Assembly: GCF_031461075.1 (NCBI RefSeq)
Contig: NZ_JAVKPK010000015.1
Span: 1-62,900 of the forward strand
Direction: 5' to 3'
From: Methanosarcina baikalica
GTDB lineage: Archaea; Halobacteriota; Methanosarcinia; Methanosarcinales; Methanosarcinaceae
Length of the DNA stretch: 62,900 bases
Shown here: piece after piece, positions 36,809 through 46,404 of the stretch
Layout of the letters: each line of letters begins with the position of its first letter
How positions within the stretch are numbered: the first letter of the stretch is position 1
The notes under the pieces: generated by a model
The model's database searches: none
What the model was told of the DNA's origin: nothing
Seen by the model: the letters and a program-made list of their open reading frames with translations, nothing else
Position numbers and translations under genes: made by a program

Positions 36809-36921
36809 ATAGATTTTTCTTGTATTTATAAAGGGTTTGATAATTTCCCAGCAAGAATTTTAGTCCCGAAAATGGGCGTATTTCAGGCCTTTTCTGGTCA
36901 AAAAACGGAAAATTTTGCCCT
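36809..36921 (+). promoter_or_regulatory. CRISPR leader with array promoter
   Basis: The 113-base AT-rich stretch between cas4 and the first repeat has no open frame. TATTTATAAA at 36823-36832 is a good TATA box, predicting transcription from about 36855 and reading into the array. New spacers would be added at its downstream end. Confidence 0.75.
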
Positions 36922-39900
36922 ATTCGCGAGCAAGATCCACTAAAACAAGGATTGAAACAAATTGACGGGAACTGCCAAAATCAAAGTACGGTATTCGCGA
37001 GCAAGATCCACTAAAACAAGGATTGAAACACCGACACAAATGGATTGATAGCACCTTTTTGAATCTATTCGCGAGCAAGATCCACTAAAACAAGGATTGA
37101 AACCAACAGTGCAGACTATGGCAAAGCTTGACTTAACTATTCGCGAGCAAGATCCACTAAAACAAGGATTGAAACGAAAATCCTTCATAGTTGAGAGATA
37201 CCACATTATTACCAAATTCGCGAGCAAGATCCACTAAAACAAGGATTGAAACATCAATTGTTATTCCTGGGGGAAAAGTAGCCATAAATTCGCGAGCAAG
37301 ATCCACTAAAACAAGGATTGAAACTTTCGTTGTAATCTCGAATAAGCTTCTCGTCACGTTATTCGCGAGCAAGATCCACTAAAACAAGGATTGAAACAAC
37401 AGTTTCGCGGTTAAATAATGTCCTGCTTCGTGATTCGCGAGCAAGATCCACTAAAACAAGGATTGAAACGAAAACGGATTAATACGGACACTTGACCATT
37501 TAAAATTCGCGAGCAAGATCCACTAAAACAAGGATTGAAACAAAAATTAAGGCTTTTCTCTCAGGCTTGCAGGCTTATATTCGCGAGCAAGATCCACTAA
37601 AACAAGGATTGAAACATACTGTCTATCCTGATGATAATATCAATACTGAATTCGCGAGCAAGATCCACTAAAACAAGGATTGAAACAGAATAGGAGAACA
37701 TGATTTAGTTATGAAATTATTATTCGCGAGCAAGATCCACTAAAACAAGGATTGAAACTTACGGTTAATTCATATTCATACTTCCACGAGATATTCGCGA
37801 GCAAGATCCACTAAAACAAGGATTGAAACAGACTGCAAAACAAACAGGAGAAAAGCAGGTAATAAAATTCGCGAGCAAGATCCACTAAAACAAGGATTGA
37901 AACATAGTATACAAGCCGCTGAAGACGAAGAACAAGAGATTCGCGAGCAAGATCCACTAAAACAAGGATTGAAACCTTGTATAATGACGGCGGGGAAGAT
38001 ATTAGAGAAGATATTCGCGAGCAAGATCCACTAAAACAAGGATTGAAACATTTGGAATTCTCAACAGAGGACAAATTTAAAGAAAATTCGCGAGCAAGAT
38101 CCACTAAAACAAGGATTGAAACTTCTTTGATGCTGAATCCAGTGCTCTCATTAAATGTAACTTCGATTCGCGAGCAAGATCCACTAAAACAAGGATTGAA
38201 ACCCGGAATTAACATGTTGACCTATCTCCGGGCGATCGATTCGCGAGCAAGATCCACTAAAACAAGGATTGAAACAGTGTTCCAGATACCATTTAGCTCA
38301 CCGCCGTCATATTCGCGAGCAAGATCCACTAAAACAAGGATTGAAACACCCAATCGTGGTTATTTTCATGGTTGATTGAGACTATTCGCGAGCAAGATCC
38401 ACTAAAACAAGGATTGAAACAACAATTGGTTTAACTTTATTTTACGTTGCTTTACATTCGCGAGCAAGATCCACTAAAACAAGGATTGAAACTATGTACC
38501 TATCACGAACTGGATATTCTGCCCAACATTCGCGAGCAAGATCCACTAAAACAAGGATTGAAACACCAATATAAGCAGCACACACTAACATAGACCTGTG
38601 AATTCGCGAGCAAGATCCACTAAAACAAGGATTGAAACATTCACAGTCGGCACAACTTTATACAGGCGATAATTCGCGAGCAAGATCCACTAAAACAAGG
38701 ATTGAAACAATACGGACAGAATCGACTACGCGCTCGGTTTGTCAGATTCGCGAGCAAGATCCACTAAAACAAGGATTGAAACAACGTTGATATTTCGGCA
38801 TACATTCAGGCCATCGATTCGCGAGCAAGATCCACTAAAACAAGGATTGAAACAATTTGGAGAGTAATTCTGGAAGTTCCATGTTATTATTCGCGAGCAA
38901 GATCCACTAAAACAAGGATTGAAACTTAGAACGTTTTCACGTAGATGAAGAGAAAACTAAATTCGCGAGCAAGATCCACTAAAACAAGGATTGAAACATA
39001 TCTGCATAATGATATCAGGCACCCTCTCAAGATTCGCGAGCAAGATCCACTAAAACAAGGATTGAAACATGATGTTTACGGAGCAGGGTTAGGCAGAGCA
39101 GATTCGCGAGCAAGATCCACTAAAACAAGGATTGAAACATAAATTGATCTAATGTGTGGGAAAAATAGTATGTGATTCGCGAGCAAGATCCACTAAAACA
39201 AGGATTGAAACTGAATTTGGAAGTACGACAAAAGGATTTTTACCCCCGAATTCGCGAGCAAGATCCACTAAAACAAGGATTGAAACATCTTCAAAATATC
39301 CTTACTAAATTTAACACTAATGAATTCGCGAGCAAGATCCACTAAAACAAGGATTGAAACTTGATGGTGTCGGGGTAATCGGTCAACTTGACAAATTATT
39401 CGCGAGCAAGATCCACTAAAACAAGGATTGAAACGTATGAATTTTCGAGGAGTGTTAAAGCGTGAGTCAATTCGCGAGCAAGATCCACTAAAACAAGGAT
39501 TGAAACCATAATTTCCATGCTGATCTCTGTATATTTTCAAATTCGCGAGCAAGATCCACTAAAACAAGGATTGAAACGCAGCTACAGGGGGACTTCTCCT
39601 TGTTGAAAAAGCATTCGCGAGCAAGATCCACTAAAACAAGGATTGAAACAACAAAACAATGAATATGGAGATGACTGGGAAGTAATTCGCGAGCAAGATC
39701 CACTAAAACAAGGATTGAAACATCCTAAAGTTACTCTCCTTAATCGCTTCGATTTCATATTCGCGAGCAAGATCCACTAAAACAAGGATTGAAACCCCGA
39801 ACCAGGAGATAACCCTAATTATCCAGGTTATTCGCGAGCAAGATCCACTAAAACAAGGATTGAAACTCCTCTAAACACAAGGCGTAGTCTGCAAATGACA

Positions 39901-41105
39901 TTCGCGAGCAAGATCCACTAAAACAAGGATTGAAACCGACATACGTGGAAGACGGGCATCTCACTTTGAACCTATTCGCGAGCAAGATCCACTAAAACAA
40001 GGATTGAAACTACGGTTCTGGCAGTAATGGCAGTTCCAAAAATCACATTCGCGAGCAAGATCCACTAAAACAAGGATTGAAACCATGTTGGGCCGTGCAA
40101 AATACACACATGCAAACACAGATTCGCGAGCAAGATCCACTAAAACAAGGATTGAAACATGTAGTTTTGGGATGGGTTATTAATTCATCGTTTTATTCGC
40201 GAGCAAGATCCACTAAAACAAGGATTGAAACTAAGTCGTCCTTCGTGTCGTGATTGCCAGGTTTACCATTCGCGAGCAAGATCCACTAAAACAAGGATTG
40301 AAACTAAGAAATTTTGATCTCTTGAAGGGCGATTAGTCATTATTCGCGAGCAAGATCCACTAAAACAAGGATTGAAACGCTTTGTATTCGGGAAGCCCAA
40401 CAGTTCAGTTTCATAATTCGCGAGCAAGATCCACTAAAACAAGGATTGAAACTTATATTTTTCATCTGGCTCTGAAGTGACGACCGGATTCGCGAGCAAG
40501 ATCCACTAAAACAAGGATTGAAACTTAATGTTGAGGTATTCACTAATGCGGGGGAAAGTATTCGCGAGCAAGATCCACTAAAACAAGGATTGAAACAAGA
40601 ATGGACTCCTAATTTCAATTTAACGTGGGAAATTCGCGAGCAAGATCCACTAAAACAAGGATTGAAACAATACATGTAGTTTGACAAGCGATCTGTGCAA
40701 CAGTGATTCGCGAGCAAGATCCACTAAAACAAGGATTGAAACAATGTCTACGGTGTGGGCATATTACGTATGTCGATATTCGCGAGCAAGATCCACTAAA
40801 ACAAGGATTGAAACAATATTTGTTGGAATATTCTCAAATTTATGACCACATTCGCGAGCAAGATCCACTAAAACAAGGATTGAAACCTCGGACGTTCTCT
40901 GCGGATGTTGCCAATGGTACAATTCGCGAGCAAGATCCACTAAAACAAGGATTGAAACTAATGACGTTGGTAAACAAGAAAGAATCGGAGGACATTCGCG
41001 AGCAAGATCCACTAAAACAAGGATTGAAACCTATAAAATGGTCAAGTTTTTGAGGGGGGCGAAAGCTGATTCGCGAGCAAGATCCACTAAAACAAGGATT
41101 GAAAC
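36922..41105 (+). CRISPR. Main type I-B CRISPR array: 58 repeats, 57 spacers
   Basis: The 37-nt repeat starts ATTCGCGAGC and ends AAGGATTGAAAC. I located 58 copies, all apparently identical, with starts from 36922 to 41069. Spacers are 33-38 nt apart from longer ones of 40 nt (37176-37215) and 43 nt (38123-38165). The last eight bases, ATTGAAAC, fit a Cas6-generated handle. Orientation follows the upstream leader. The absence of decay even in the last copy (41069-41105) suggests that the original trailer end lies further on, beyond an inserted gene. Confidence 0.98.
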
Positions 41106-41187
41106 TTTTAATCTTTTTTATCACTAGTTATTTATAAATATTAAAAAAACATTATAAATGACGTTTATAATTTAAGGAGGGGAAAAT

Positions 41188-41451
41188 ATGAGTGAATGTG
41201 AACCAATAACGTATAAAGGAATTACACCAACTGTATTCAATAATTTGAAAGCAATGCTTGGAAAAGTAGGTATAAATGTACCTTCAGGAAATGAAGGAGA
41301 AATTGAAGGATATGGAGTGAAAGGCCACTTCTTATGGGATGGAACGACAACTCTTACACTCGCTGTTACAGATAAGCCATTCGTTCTACCTTGTGCGATT
41401 ATAGTCGGAAAATTAAACGATGCAGTACGTGATTGTGGCGGAAGTGTATAA
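41188..41451 (+). CDS. Small gene interrupting the CRISPR array
   Basis: An 87-residue protein with GGAGG eight bases before its ATG and AT-rich TATA-like DNA upstream (TTATAAAT near 41150). It is soluble, with a PSGNEGEIEGYGVKGHF turn-rich middle, a strand-rich WDGTTTLTLAVTDKPF segment and two cysteines. It recalls a widespread family of about 80-residue proteins of unknown function. It lies between an intact repeat ending at 41105 and another beginning at 41588, so it was inserted into the array or brought two arrays together. Confidence 0.75.
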   Translation: MSECEPITYKGITPTVFNNLKAMLGKVGINVPSGNEGEIEGYGVKGHFLWDGTTTLTLAVTDKPFVLPCAIIVGKLNDAVRDCGGSV

Positions 41452-41587
41452 CTACCACCACTTAAATCATTTTTTTTAAGTTAAGCCAAAGTGGATAGTC
41501 CTGTAGTTACAGATTTCTCCAAAAAGTTTGTCATTGTGTTCGCACTGTTCGCAATGGCCTTTATAACAATCTTCCAAAAATTCAGGA

Positions 41588-41696
41588 ATTCGCGAGCAAG
41601 ATCCACTAAAACAAGGATTGAAACAAAGACTGTTCCAACTGTTTAAACTGCTTTTCATTATTCGCGAGTAAGATCCACTAAAACAAGGATTGAAGT
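41588..41696 (+). CRISPR. Two-repeat tail of the array
   Basis: A perfect 37-nt repeat (41588-41624), a 35-nt spacer and a degenerate repeat (41660-41696). The second copy has a C to T change at position 10 and an altered 3' end (GAAGT). Terminal decay of this kind marks the old distal end of an array. Confidence 0.9.
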
Positions 41697-41732
41697 GTCA
41701 GTGTGTCCAAGTATAATACACAACAAGAGCCG

Positions 41733-41762
41733 GTTAAAATCAGACCTTAGAGGGATTGAAAC
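41733..41762 (+). repeat. Single repeat of a second CRISPR family (30 nt)
   Basis: The 30-nt unit starts GTTAAAATCAGACC and ends AGGGATTGAAAC. It lies 36 bases, one spacer length, after the degenerate 37-nt repeat at 41660-41696. It shares only the 3' GGATTGAAAC end with the first family and resembles repeats of other archaeal systems. Confidence 0.7.
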
Positions 41763-41999
41763 ATTGACTGTTCGGGGTCCGGGACAATATTGGAAACATT
41801 ATTATTAAATAAAAACTATACCTCAAATAATAAGCTCTCCCTGAAATCTATGTTTTATTTCTCGGAAGAGCCATTTACTCAGCAGTTAATACCATTTTAC
41901 TTCCACCATACAAACAGACACTACAGGCTTTCACACACTTTTCTTCGTGACCCCATTTTATAAGAAGCCCCTCTGGTTCCTGTCCCCGTCTATTTCGCT

Positions 42000-42017
42000 T
42001 TCTGTCAAGTGACAGAA
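42000..42017 (+). promoter_or_regulatory. Hairpin in the antiporter leader
   Basis: TTCTGTCA and TGACAGAA form a perfect 8-bp stem with a 2-base loop, ending 15 bases before the antiporter ATG. It could affect translation. I could not match it to a metal riboswitch. Confidence 0.35.
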
Positions 42018-42031
42018 GAGGTTCGTTAAAA

Positions 42032-43096
42032 ATGACAAATACAAGCATACTGGAAAAAATCTTCAAAGTCCTTCTGATCTTTGTACCGCTCACGCTTGTT
42101 GCCGAATTTATTAATATTTCACCGATCGGAATTTTTATTTTATCCTCATTTGCGATCATTCCGCTTGCGAAATTTATTGGCGAATCCACGGAGGAACTGT
42201 CGGCGTATACCGGTTCAGCGCTGGGGGGACTGTTAAACGCCACTTTCGGAAATGCAACGGAATTAATCATTAGTATCTTCGCCCTGCAGGCAGGACTTTC
42301 CGAAATGGTTAAGGCGTCCATTACAGGCTCTATTATCGGAAACCTTCTTCTGATTTTAGGCATGGCATTTTTCTTCGGAGGCCTCCGAAAAGAAAAACAG
42401 AAATTCAATGCAACAGCAGCCAAGGCAAGCGGCTCCACTCTTCTTCTTGCAATTGCTGCTCTTGTCATGCCGGCCGTTTTTGTTCTTACCTCAAACAGTC
42501 CTTCACCCGCGACGGTCGAGAACCTGAGCCTTGCGGTTGCTGTTGTTATGGCTTTATCATATCTTGCGAGTCTGCTTTTCTCGCTTTACACTCATAAGCA
42601 TTTGTACACCGAAGACATGGCAGAATACCATGCCAAATGGAGCATCAAAAAATCTGTTGCGATTCTTCTCGCCTCAACCATTTCAGTTGCATTTATGAGT
42701 GAAATTCTGGTCGGCTCCATAGAATCGCTTGTTGAAAGTCTCGGCTGGACAGAACTGTTCATCGGAGTAATTTTTGTGGCAATTATCGGAAACGCCGCGG
42801 AGCATGTTTCGGCTATTACCCTCGCTATGAAAGGAAGAATGGACCTTTCCCTTCAGATTGCCATCGGCTCAGCAACTCAGATAGCCATGTTCGTCGTACC
42901 GGTCCTGGTATTTACAAGCTTGTTCCTTGGAGCCCCGATGAGTTTGATTTTTAATAATTTCGAACTTGCGGCCATAATCCTTTCCGTACTTGTGGTAAAT
43001 TCCATCACTGAAGATGGAGAAAGCAACTGGTTTGAAGGATTACAGCTTCTTGGGACATATGGAGTAATGGTCGTTGTTTTTTTCCTCCATCCATAA
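42032..43096 (+). CDS. Ca2+/H+ antiporter (CaCA superfamily, CAX type)
   Basis: The 354-residue protein has about eleven membrane helices and the two inverted alpha repeats of cation/proton exchangers: LNATFGNATELIISIFAL (about residues 67-84) and IIGNAAEHVSAITLA (about 247-261), with the conserved acidic residues for ion binding. It should extrude Ca2+ in exchange for protons. The start lacks a strong ribosome site. It is isolated between CRISPR remnants, with higher GC than the cas genes. Confidence 0.9.
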   Translation: MTNTSILEKIFKVLLIFVPLTLVAEFINISPIGIFILSSFAIIPLAKFIGESTEELSAYTGSALGGLLNATFGNATELIISIFALQAGLSEMVKASITGSIIGNLLLILGMAFFFGGLRKEKQKFNATAAKASGSTLLLAIAALVMPAVFVLTSNSPSPATVENLSLAVAVVMALSYLASLLFSLYTHKHLYTEDMAEYHAKWSIKKSVAILLASTISVAFMSEILVGSIESLVESLGWTELFIGVIFVAIIGNAAEHVSAITLAMKGRMDLSLQIAIGSATQIAMFVVPVLVFTSLFLGAPMSLIFNNFELAAIILSVLVVNSITEDGESNWFEGLQLLGTYGVMVVVFFLHP

Positions 43097-43181
43097 TATA
43101 TAAAAACGAAAAAACGGAAACGTAACAGTCAGGACACACCGGGAAGATTACCGAACTTCTGGGACTTTATGGGCCCTTTGT

Positions 43182-43276
43182 TCAAATAAGAGCCCTTATA
43201 GGGATTGAAACTTGGTCCTTACTCAAGGCTTTAAAACCGGCTAAGAGTTAAAATCAGCCCTTAAAGTGATTGAAAC
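43182..43276 (+). CRISPR. Remnant mini-array of the second repeat family
   Basis: Two degenerate 30-nt repeats (43182-43211 and 43247-43276) flank a 35-nt spacer. The second differs from the unit at 41733 at only three positions; the first matches at about 22 of 30. It lies just past the antiporter gene in an otherwise gene-free gap (43097-43398). Confidence 0.65.
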
Positions 43277-43398
43277 CGGTTAACTGTGGGCTGATTCTTC
43301 AAATCGAAGAGGCTGGGAGATATGAATACACAGAACTGGTTGTTTTTGACCGGTGTCAGAAATCACAGGATAGTAATTTTGAGAAGGTTTTAACCTCC

Positions 43399-43923
43399 TC
43401 ACCAATAAATTATATACTTTTTAACAGTACCACTCGGGAAAATATGGACTTTCGTATTAAACAAAGAAACTCTCTGATACGTTTTTCCGTTTGCTACTTT
43501 TACTGATGTGTCCCAGATACCTTTTTCACCATTTGAACCGGTGCAATCAATATACACTTTTCCTTTATCAGTTGTATCAAATGCGTTGCAGACGTGGTTT
43601 ATCCCATATACAGGAACCCAACCCGCTTTATATCCCGCTTTTTCTGCATTATTGTGTACAGTTTCTGCAAAGTCACCGCAGGTATATTTTTCAGATACAT
43701 ATTTTCTTTGATCGGTTTTATCTTTTTTTATGAATGCTATAACCTGTGCATAAGTAGGATTCTTTGCAGCATTGTTATTTATCAAAGAAATATACTGACC
43801 ATCCGCACCAGTCCAGTAGGTCCTTCCTTCATGTGGATGTACCGTCGTAAAGGAAGCCGAAGCGTATCCTGCCATAAGGAATAGAAGCAGTGTGCTGATT
43901 AATAAAATGTTAAAGGGTTTCAT
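43399..43923 (-). CDS. Secreted Cys-His-Asp protein, transglutaminase-like (copy 1)
   Basis: The 174-residue protein has a signal peptide (NILLISTLLLFLMAGYASA, cleavage near residue 23). The mature domain has a likely thiol triad: Cys in YTCGDFAETVHNNAEKAG (about residue 82), His in GINHVCNAFDTTDKG (about 111) and Asp in VYIDCTGS (about 127), the order seen in transglutaminase/papain-like folds. It ends KKYIIYW. A paralogue lies 483 bases away on the same strand (44406-44939). Substrate is unknown; it would act outside the cell membrane. Confidence 0.7.
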   Translation of the reverse strand: MKPFNILLISTLLLFLMAGYASASFTTVHPHEGRTYWTGADGQYISLINNNAAKNPTYAQVIAFIKKDKTDQRKYVSEKYTCGDFAETVHNNAEKAGYKAGWVPVYGINHVCNAFDTTDKGKVYIDCTGSNGEKGIWDTSVKVANGKTYQRVSLFNTKVHIFPSGTVKKYIIYW

Positions 43924-43997
43924 ACAAAAAAATAAATAAAGTTTACATCTATTTTAATATTTATATTTCTTTAATCATATCTTTCCTTTAACCCCCT

Positions 43998-44034
43998 ATT
44001 CGTAAACAAGATCTACTAAAACAAGGATTGAAAC
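43998..44034 (+). repeat. Fossil 37-nt CRISPR repeat
   Basis: Matches the main repeat at 33 of 37 positions; the 3' half after position 17 is perfect. No spacer-length neighbour is present, so it is a stranded copy from an ancient array. Confidence 0.85.
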
Positions 44035-44095
44035 ACTCCGTATACTCAATAGTTGGGCTGCAAATATTGAGTAAATTTTGAGAGGAAATACTGTT

Positions 44096-44326
44096 ATGTT
44101 TAGAACAAGAATTGTAGGGCTGTTTCGCTTATTCCGTTTTGAACTGTCATTTACTGCAGGAGTGTGCGTGATATTAAGGGAATTATTGGCATTAGGCAAA
44201 CTCCCTACCATAACAGAAATTGTATTAGGGTTTCTAAACTTTTTTTTATTTCGGCTACGTCTCTGATCCTGAATGATTCTTTTGATATCGAAAGTGACAA
44301 AATAAACGCGCCGGAAAGGCCACTTC
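44096..44326 (+). pseudogene. Truncated, frameshifted UbiA-family prenyltransferase
   Basis: Reading from the ATG at 44096 gives LFRLFRFELSFTAGVCVIL and KLPTITEIVLGFLNFF. Shifting frame in the T-run at 44240-44247 continues with ATSLILNDSFDIESDKINA followed by PERPL. NDxFDxxxD is the first aspartate-rich motif of UbiA prenyltransferases. The sequence stops being recognisable where a CRISPR-like repeat begins at 44327. Only about 75 of the usual 280 or so residues remain, so the gene is dead. Confidence 0.7.
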
Positions 44327-44361
44327 ATTCGAAAACAAGATCCATCAAAATGATTATAAAC
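44327..44361 (+). repeat. Strongly decayed 37-nt repeat at the end of the UbiA pseudogene
   Basis: ATTCG, CAAGATCCA, AAAA and the final AAAC of the main repeat are kept at matching spacing with substitutions and a 2-base loss between them. It could in part be coincidence, since the UbiA reading frame runs through it. Confidence 0.5.
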
Positions 44362-44405
44362 CTTATTCCGTACTTATTTTATTTTAAATCTCCTGATCTG
44401 GGTTT

Positions 44406-44939
44406 TTACCAGTAAATACAATATTTTCTCACAGTTCCCATGTCGCTATATGTATAGATCGGGGGATATAATGAATTCGGTTTATACTTTTTTCCAACAG
44501 TCAGTTTGACTGTCGTATCCCAGCCTGCCGATTTGCGCGGAGAGCCTGTGCAATCAATAAAAACCAATCCTTTGTCTGTTGTATTGAAAGCGTTGCAGGC
44601 ATGACCAATGCCCTTTTTGAAGTCTATTGATGCCCATGCTGCTTTTATTCCTGTTGCTTCCGCATTATTGTGTACTGTTTCCGCGAAGTCGGAGCACATA
44701 TATTTTGAACTATACAGGCGTTCATCGGTTTTGTCTGCCTTAATAAACTCTACAAGCTTTGTATATGTAGGATCAGAAGCATTTTTATAATTTATTAAGG
44801 AAATTTTTTGTCCATCTGCTCCCACTTCGTATGTATTTCCTATATGTGGGTTAACTGTTGTAATCTGCGCGGCTGCTGCTCCTCCCGAGCACATACACCA
44901 CAGTACAAAAACAGTACATAGCAAAATAGAGGGTTTCAT
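44406..44939 (-). CDS. Secreted Cys-His-Asp protein, transglutaminase-like (copy 2)
   Basis: The 177-residue paralogue of 43399-43923 shares the signal peptide layout, VGADGQKISLINY, YMCSDFAETVHNNAEATG, IGHACNAFNTTDKG and VFIDCTGS segments and the KYCIYW end. The putative catalytic Cys, His and Asp are conserved in both. The two genes are separated by CRISPR remnants and the UbiA pseudogene, which suggests a duplication split by insertion or two independent insertions. Confidence 0.7.
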   Translation of the reverse strand: MKPSILLCTVFVLWCMCSGGAAAAQITTVNPHIGNTYEVGADGQKISLINYKNASDPTYTKLVEFIKADKTDERLYSSKYMCSDFAETVHNNAEATGIKAAWASIDFKKGIGHACNAFNTTDKGLVFIDCTGSPRKSAGWDTTVKLTVGKKYKPNSLYPPIYTYSDMGTVRKYCIYW

Positions 44940-45699
44940 TTTCTCATCTCGCTTCTATTAAACTTTATATCTTTTTCTATAAAGTAATCTCCATCATAAG
45001 TTATTCCCTCCTTATATATTTACAAAATTTGAAGCAAATGAGAATCTCTTAGAAACAAATGAGAATCCCTTAGTTTCTGTGTCAAAAATAGATAATCCAC
45101 ACGATATTCTTTGAAACAGGTCTATTGATGACTGCCTAAAAAATCCTCAAATAATTTAAAAGGTTCCTGGGCAAGAACCACTAAAAAAGATTGATATATA
45201 AAAAACGTGAAGAGAGACTTATACAGATGACCCGCGAGCAAGAATTACTAGAACAAGAATCGAAATTACTTTAAATATAGGGTCTTCCAAAGTCAGAGTG
45301 TAAACTGAGAATTATGAATGCTTATTTTAGGTAATAGATCTATAACCAGAATTCCCTGAATAAAAGTTCACTTTTAAAATCCAATTTCGAGGAAAATAAA
45401 CTCGATTAAACTTTAAAAATAATATTTGGGCAAGAGTAGAGATTTCTTTTTGGACAAATCATATTTTTTTTGTAATTAGGGCAACAGCTCCTTTTTCCGT
45501 TTTACAAAATAAATTGTTGAAAATGAAGGCCAAAAATGCTTTAAAGTGGAAATTAAGGATATTTTCTTTCTGTAATGAAAAATATATTTTTTATCATCTG
45601 TTTTTGTTGGGAAAGCACTAGCGCCACATCTAATCTACGAAATAAGGCTTACTAACTCTTAAAAAGTAATCATTTTTTGAGGACCCGATTTAAATACAT
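44940..45699. other. Gene-poor stretch with repeat fossils
   Basis: Apart from the two decayed CRISPR repeats at 45163-45266 this 760-base region holds a short direct repeat (AAATGAGAATC twice, 45037-45070) and AT-rich DNA. No supported gene was found. Confidence 0.4.
45163..45266 (+). CRISPR. Two decayed 37-nt repeats at spacer distance
   Basis: A poor copy at about 45163-45197 keeps the GCAAGA and CCACTAAAA blocks. A better copy at 45230-45266 matches at 28 of 37. The interval of about 32 bases is spacer-like, so this looks like a rotted repeat-spacer-repeat unit. Confidence 0.6.
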
Positions 45700-45873
45700 T
45701 CACCCATCATCGTTTAAAGAAACTCCCCGTATTTCTAAAAGTTCACATAATCTACTCAAAGCATATTTTTTTTCACTTATCATAGTCTCTAGTTTATTGG
45801 CCTCTACTTCTAACTGCGCGATTTCTATTTTTAATTGTAATACCTGCTCTTTAATAAGATCATTACTTTGCAT
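45700..45873 (-). CDS. Small coiled-coil protein, 57 residues
   Basis: An unlisted short gene with ATG at 45873 preceded by AGGCGG seven bases upstream. The peptide reads like a continuous amphipathic coiled coil: LIKEQVLQLKIEIAQLEVEA, then NKLETMISEKKYALSRLCEL. It has no membrane segment. Heptad spacing of L and I is regular from residue 6 to 45. Its partners are unknown; small coiled-coil proteins often oligomerise or act as regulators. The frame on the other strand at 45677 is a shadow of this one. Confidence 0.7.
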   Translation of the reverse strand: MQSNDLIKEQVLQLKIEIAQLEVEANKLETMISEKKYALSRLCELLEIRGVSLNDDG

Positions 45874-46404
45874 CGTATCCGCCTAATAACTACGTCTTAT
45901 GCCCCTTAAGTCATGATACTACTTTTACATATAAATCAAATACGTTTGCATCTTTTATATATCCATTTTACTGTAATTTTACTTTGCTGTACTTATTATC
46001 TCTATCGCTCTGGCTGCATAAAGCTACATAATAACGATAGTTAATGATTCCATGCTAAAGCATCGAGCCTGTAACAGAGCCCTCCTTAACCAGATCACCA
46101 ATTGGAGGAAACAAAGTTGGCAGCCAATGGGAAAGAATACATAGTTACCTTTAAATGCCGTTTTAACTTCAAGCTCTAAATATACAAAATTAAACAATTC
46201 TTAAAGGTAAGAATAGTGGTTGCATCGTTAAACCTTTCTATATCAGATCTAGAGGAAGTCGAATTCCCAAATTGATTCCACAATTCGGATACATATAACT
46301 CCACAAGGATAACTCCACAAGGAAGAAAACGATATGTTAGTTTTCGTAATCAATAAAGGTAAAAAGTTATTGATGCCTTGTAAACCTTCAAAATCCAGAA
46401 GCTA
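45874..46404. other. Gene-free stretch before the antiporter
   Basis: A 531-base AT-rich region. GGAGG at about 46106 is followed only by a 17-codon frame. I see no gene, RNA or strong hairpin. Confidence 0.35.

Noticed and set aside
36940..41124. Many open frames across the array with repeated SILVLVDLARE or FNPCFSGSCSR peptides
   Set aside because: They are translations of the CRISPR repeat in different frames, with no start signals or coding meaning.
42000..42017. Mn2+ or Ca2+ riboswitch before the antiporter
   Set aside because: Only one simple hairpin is visible and none of the yybP-ykoY conserved loops could be found, so it is listed as a plain hairpin.
41875..42468. 197-residue frame opposite the Ca2+ antiporter
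   Set aside because: It is antisense to a gene with clear antiporter motifs and its composition (many R, P, S) is that of a shadow frame.
43996..44328. 110-residue minus-strand frame
   Set aside because: It is the antisense of the UbiA pseudogene joined to the translated fossil repeat.
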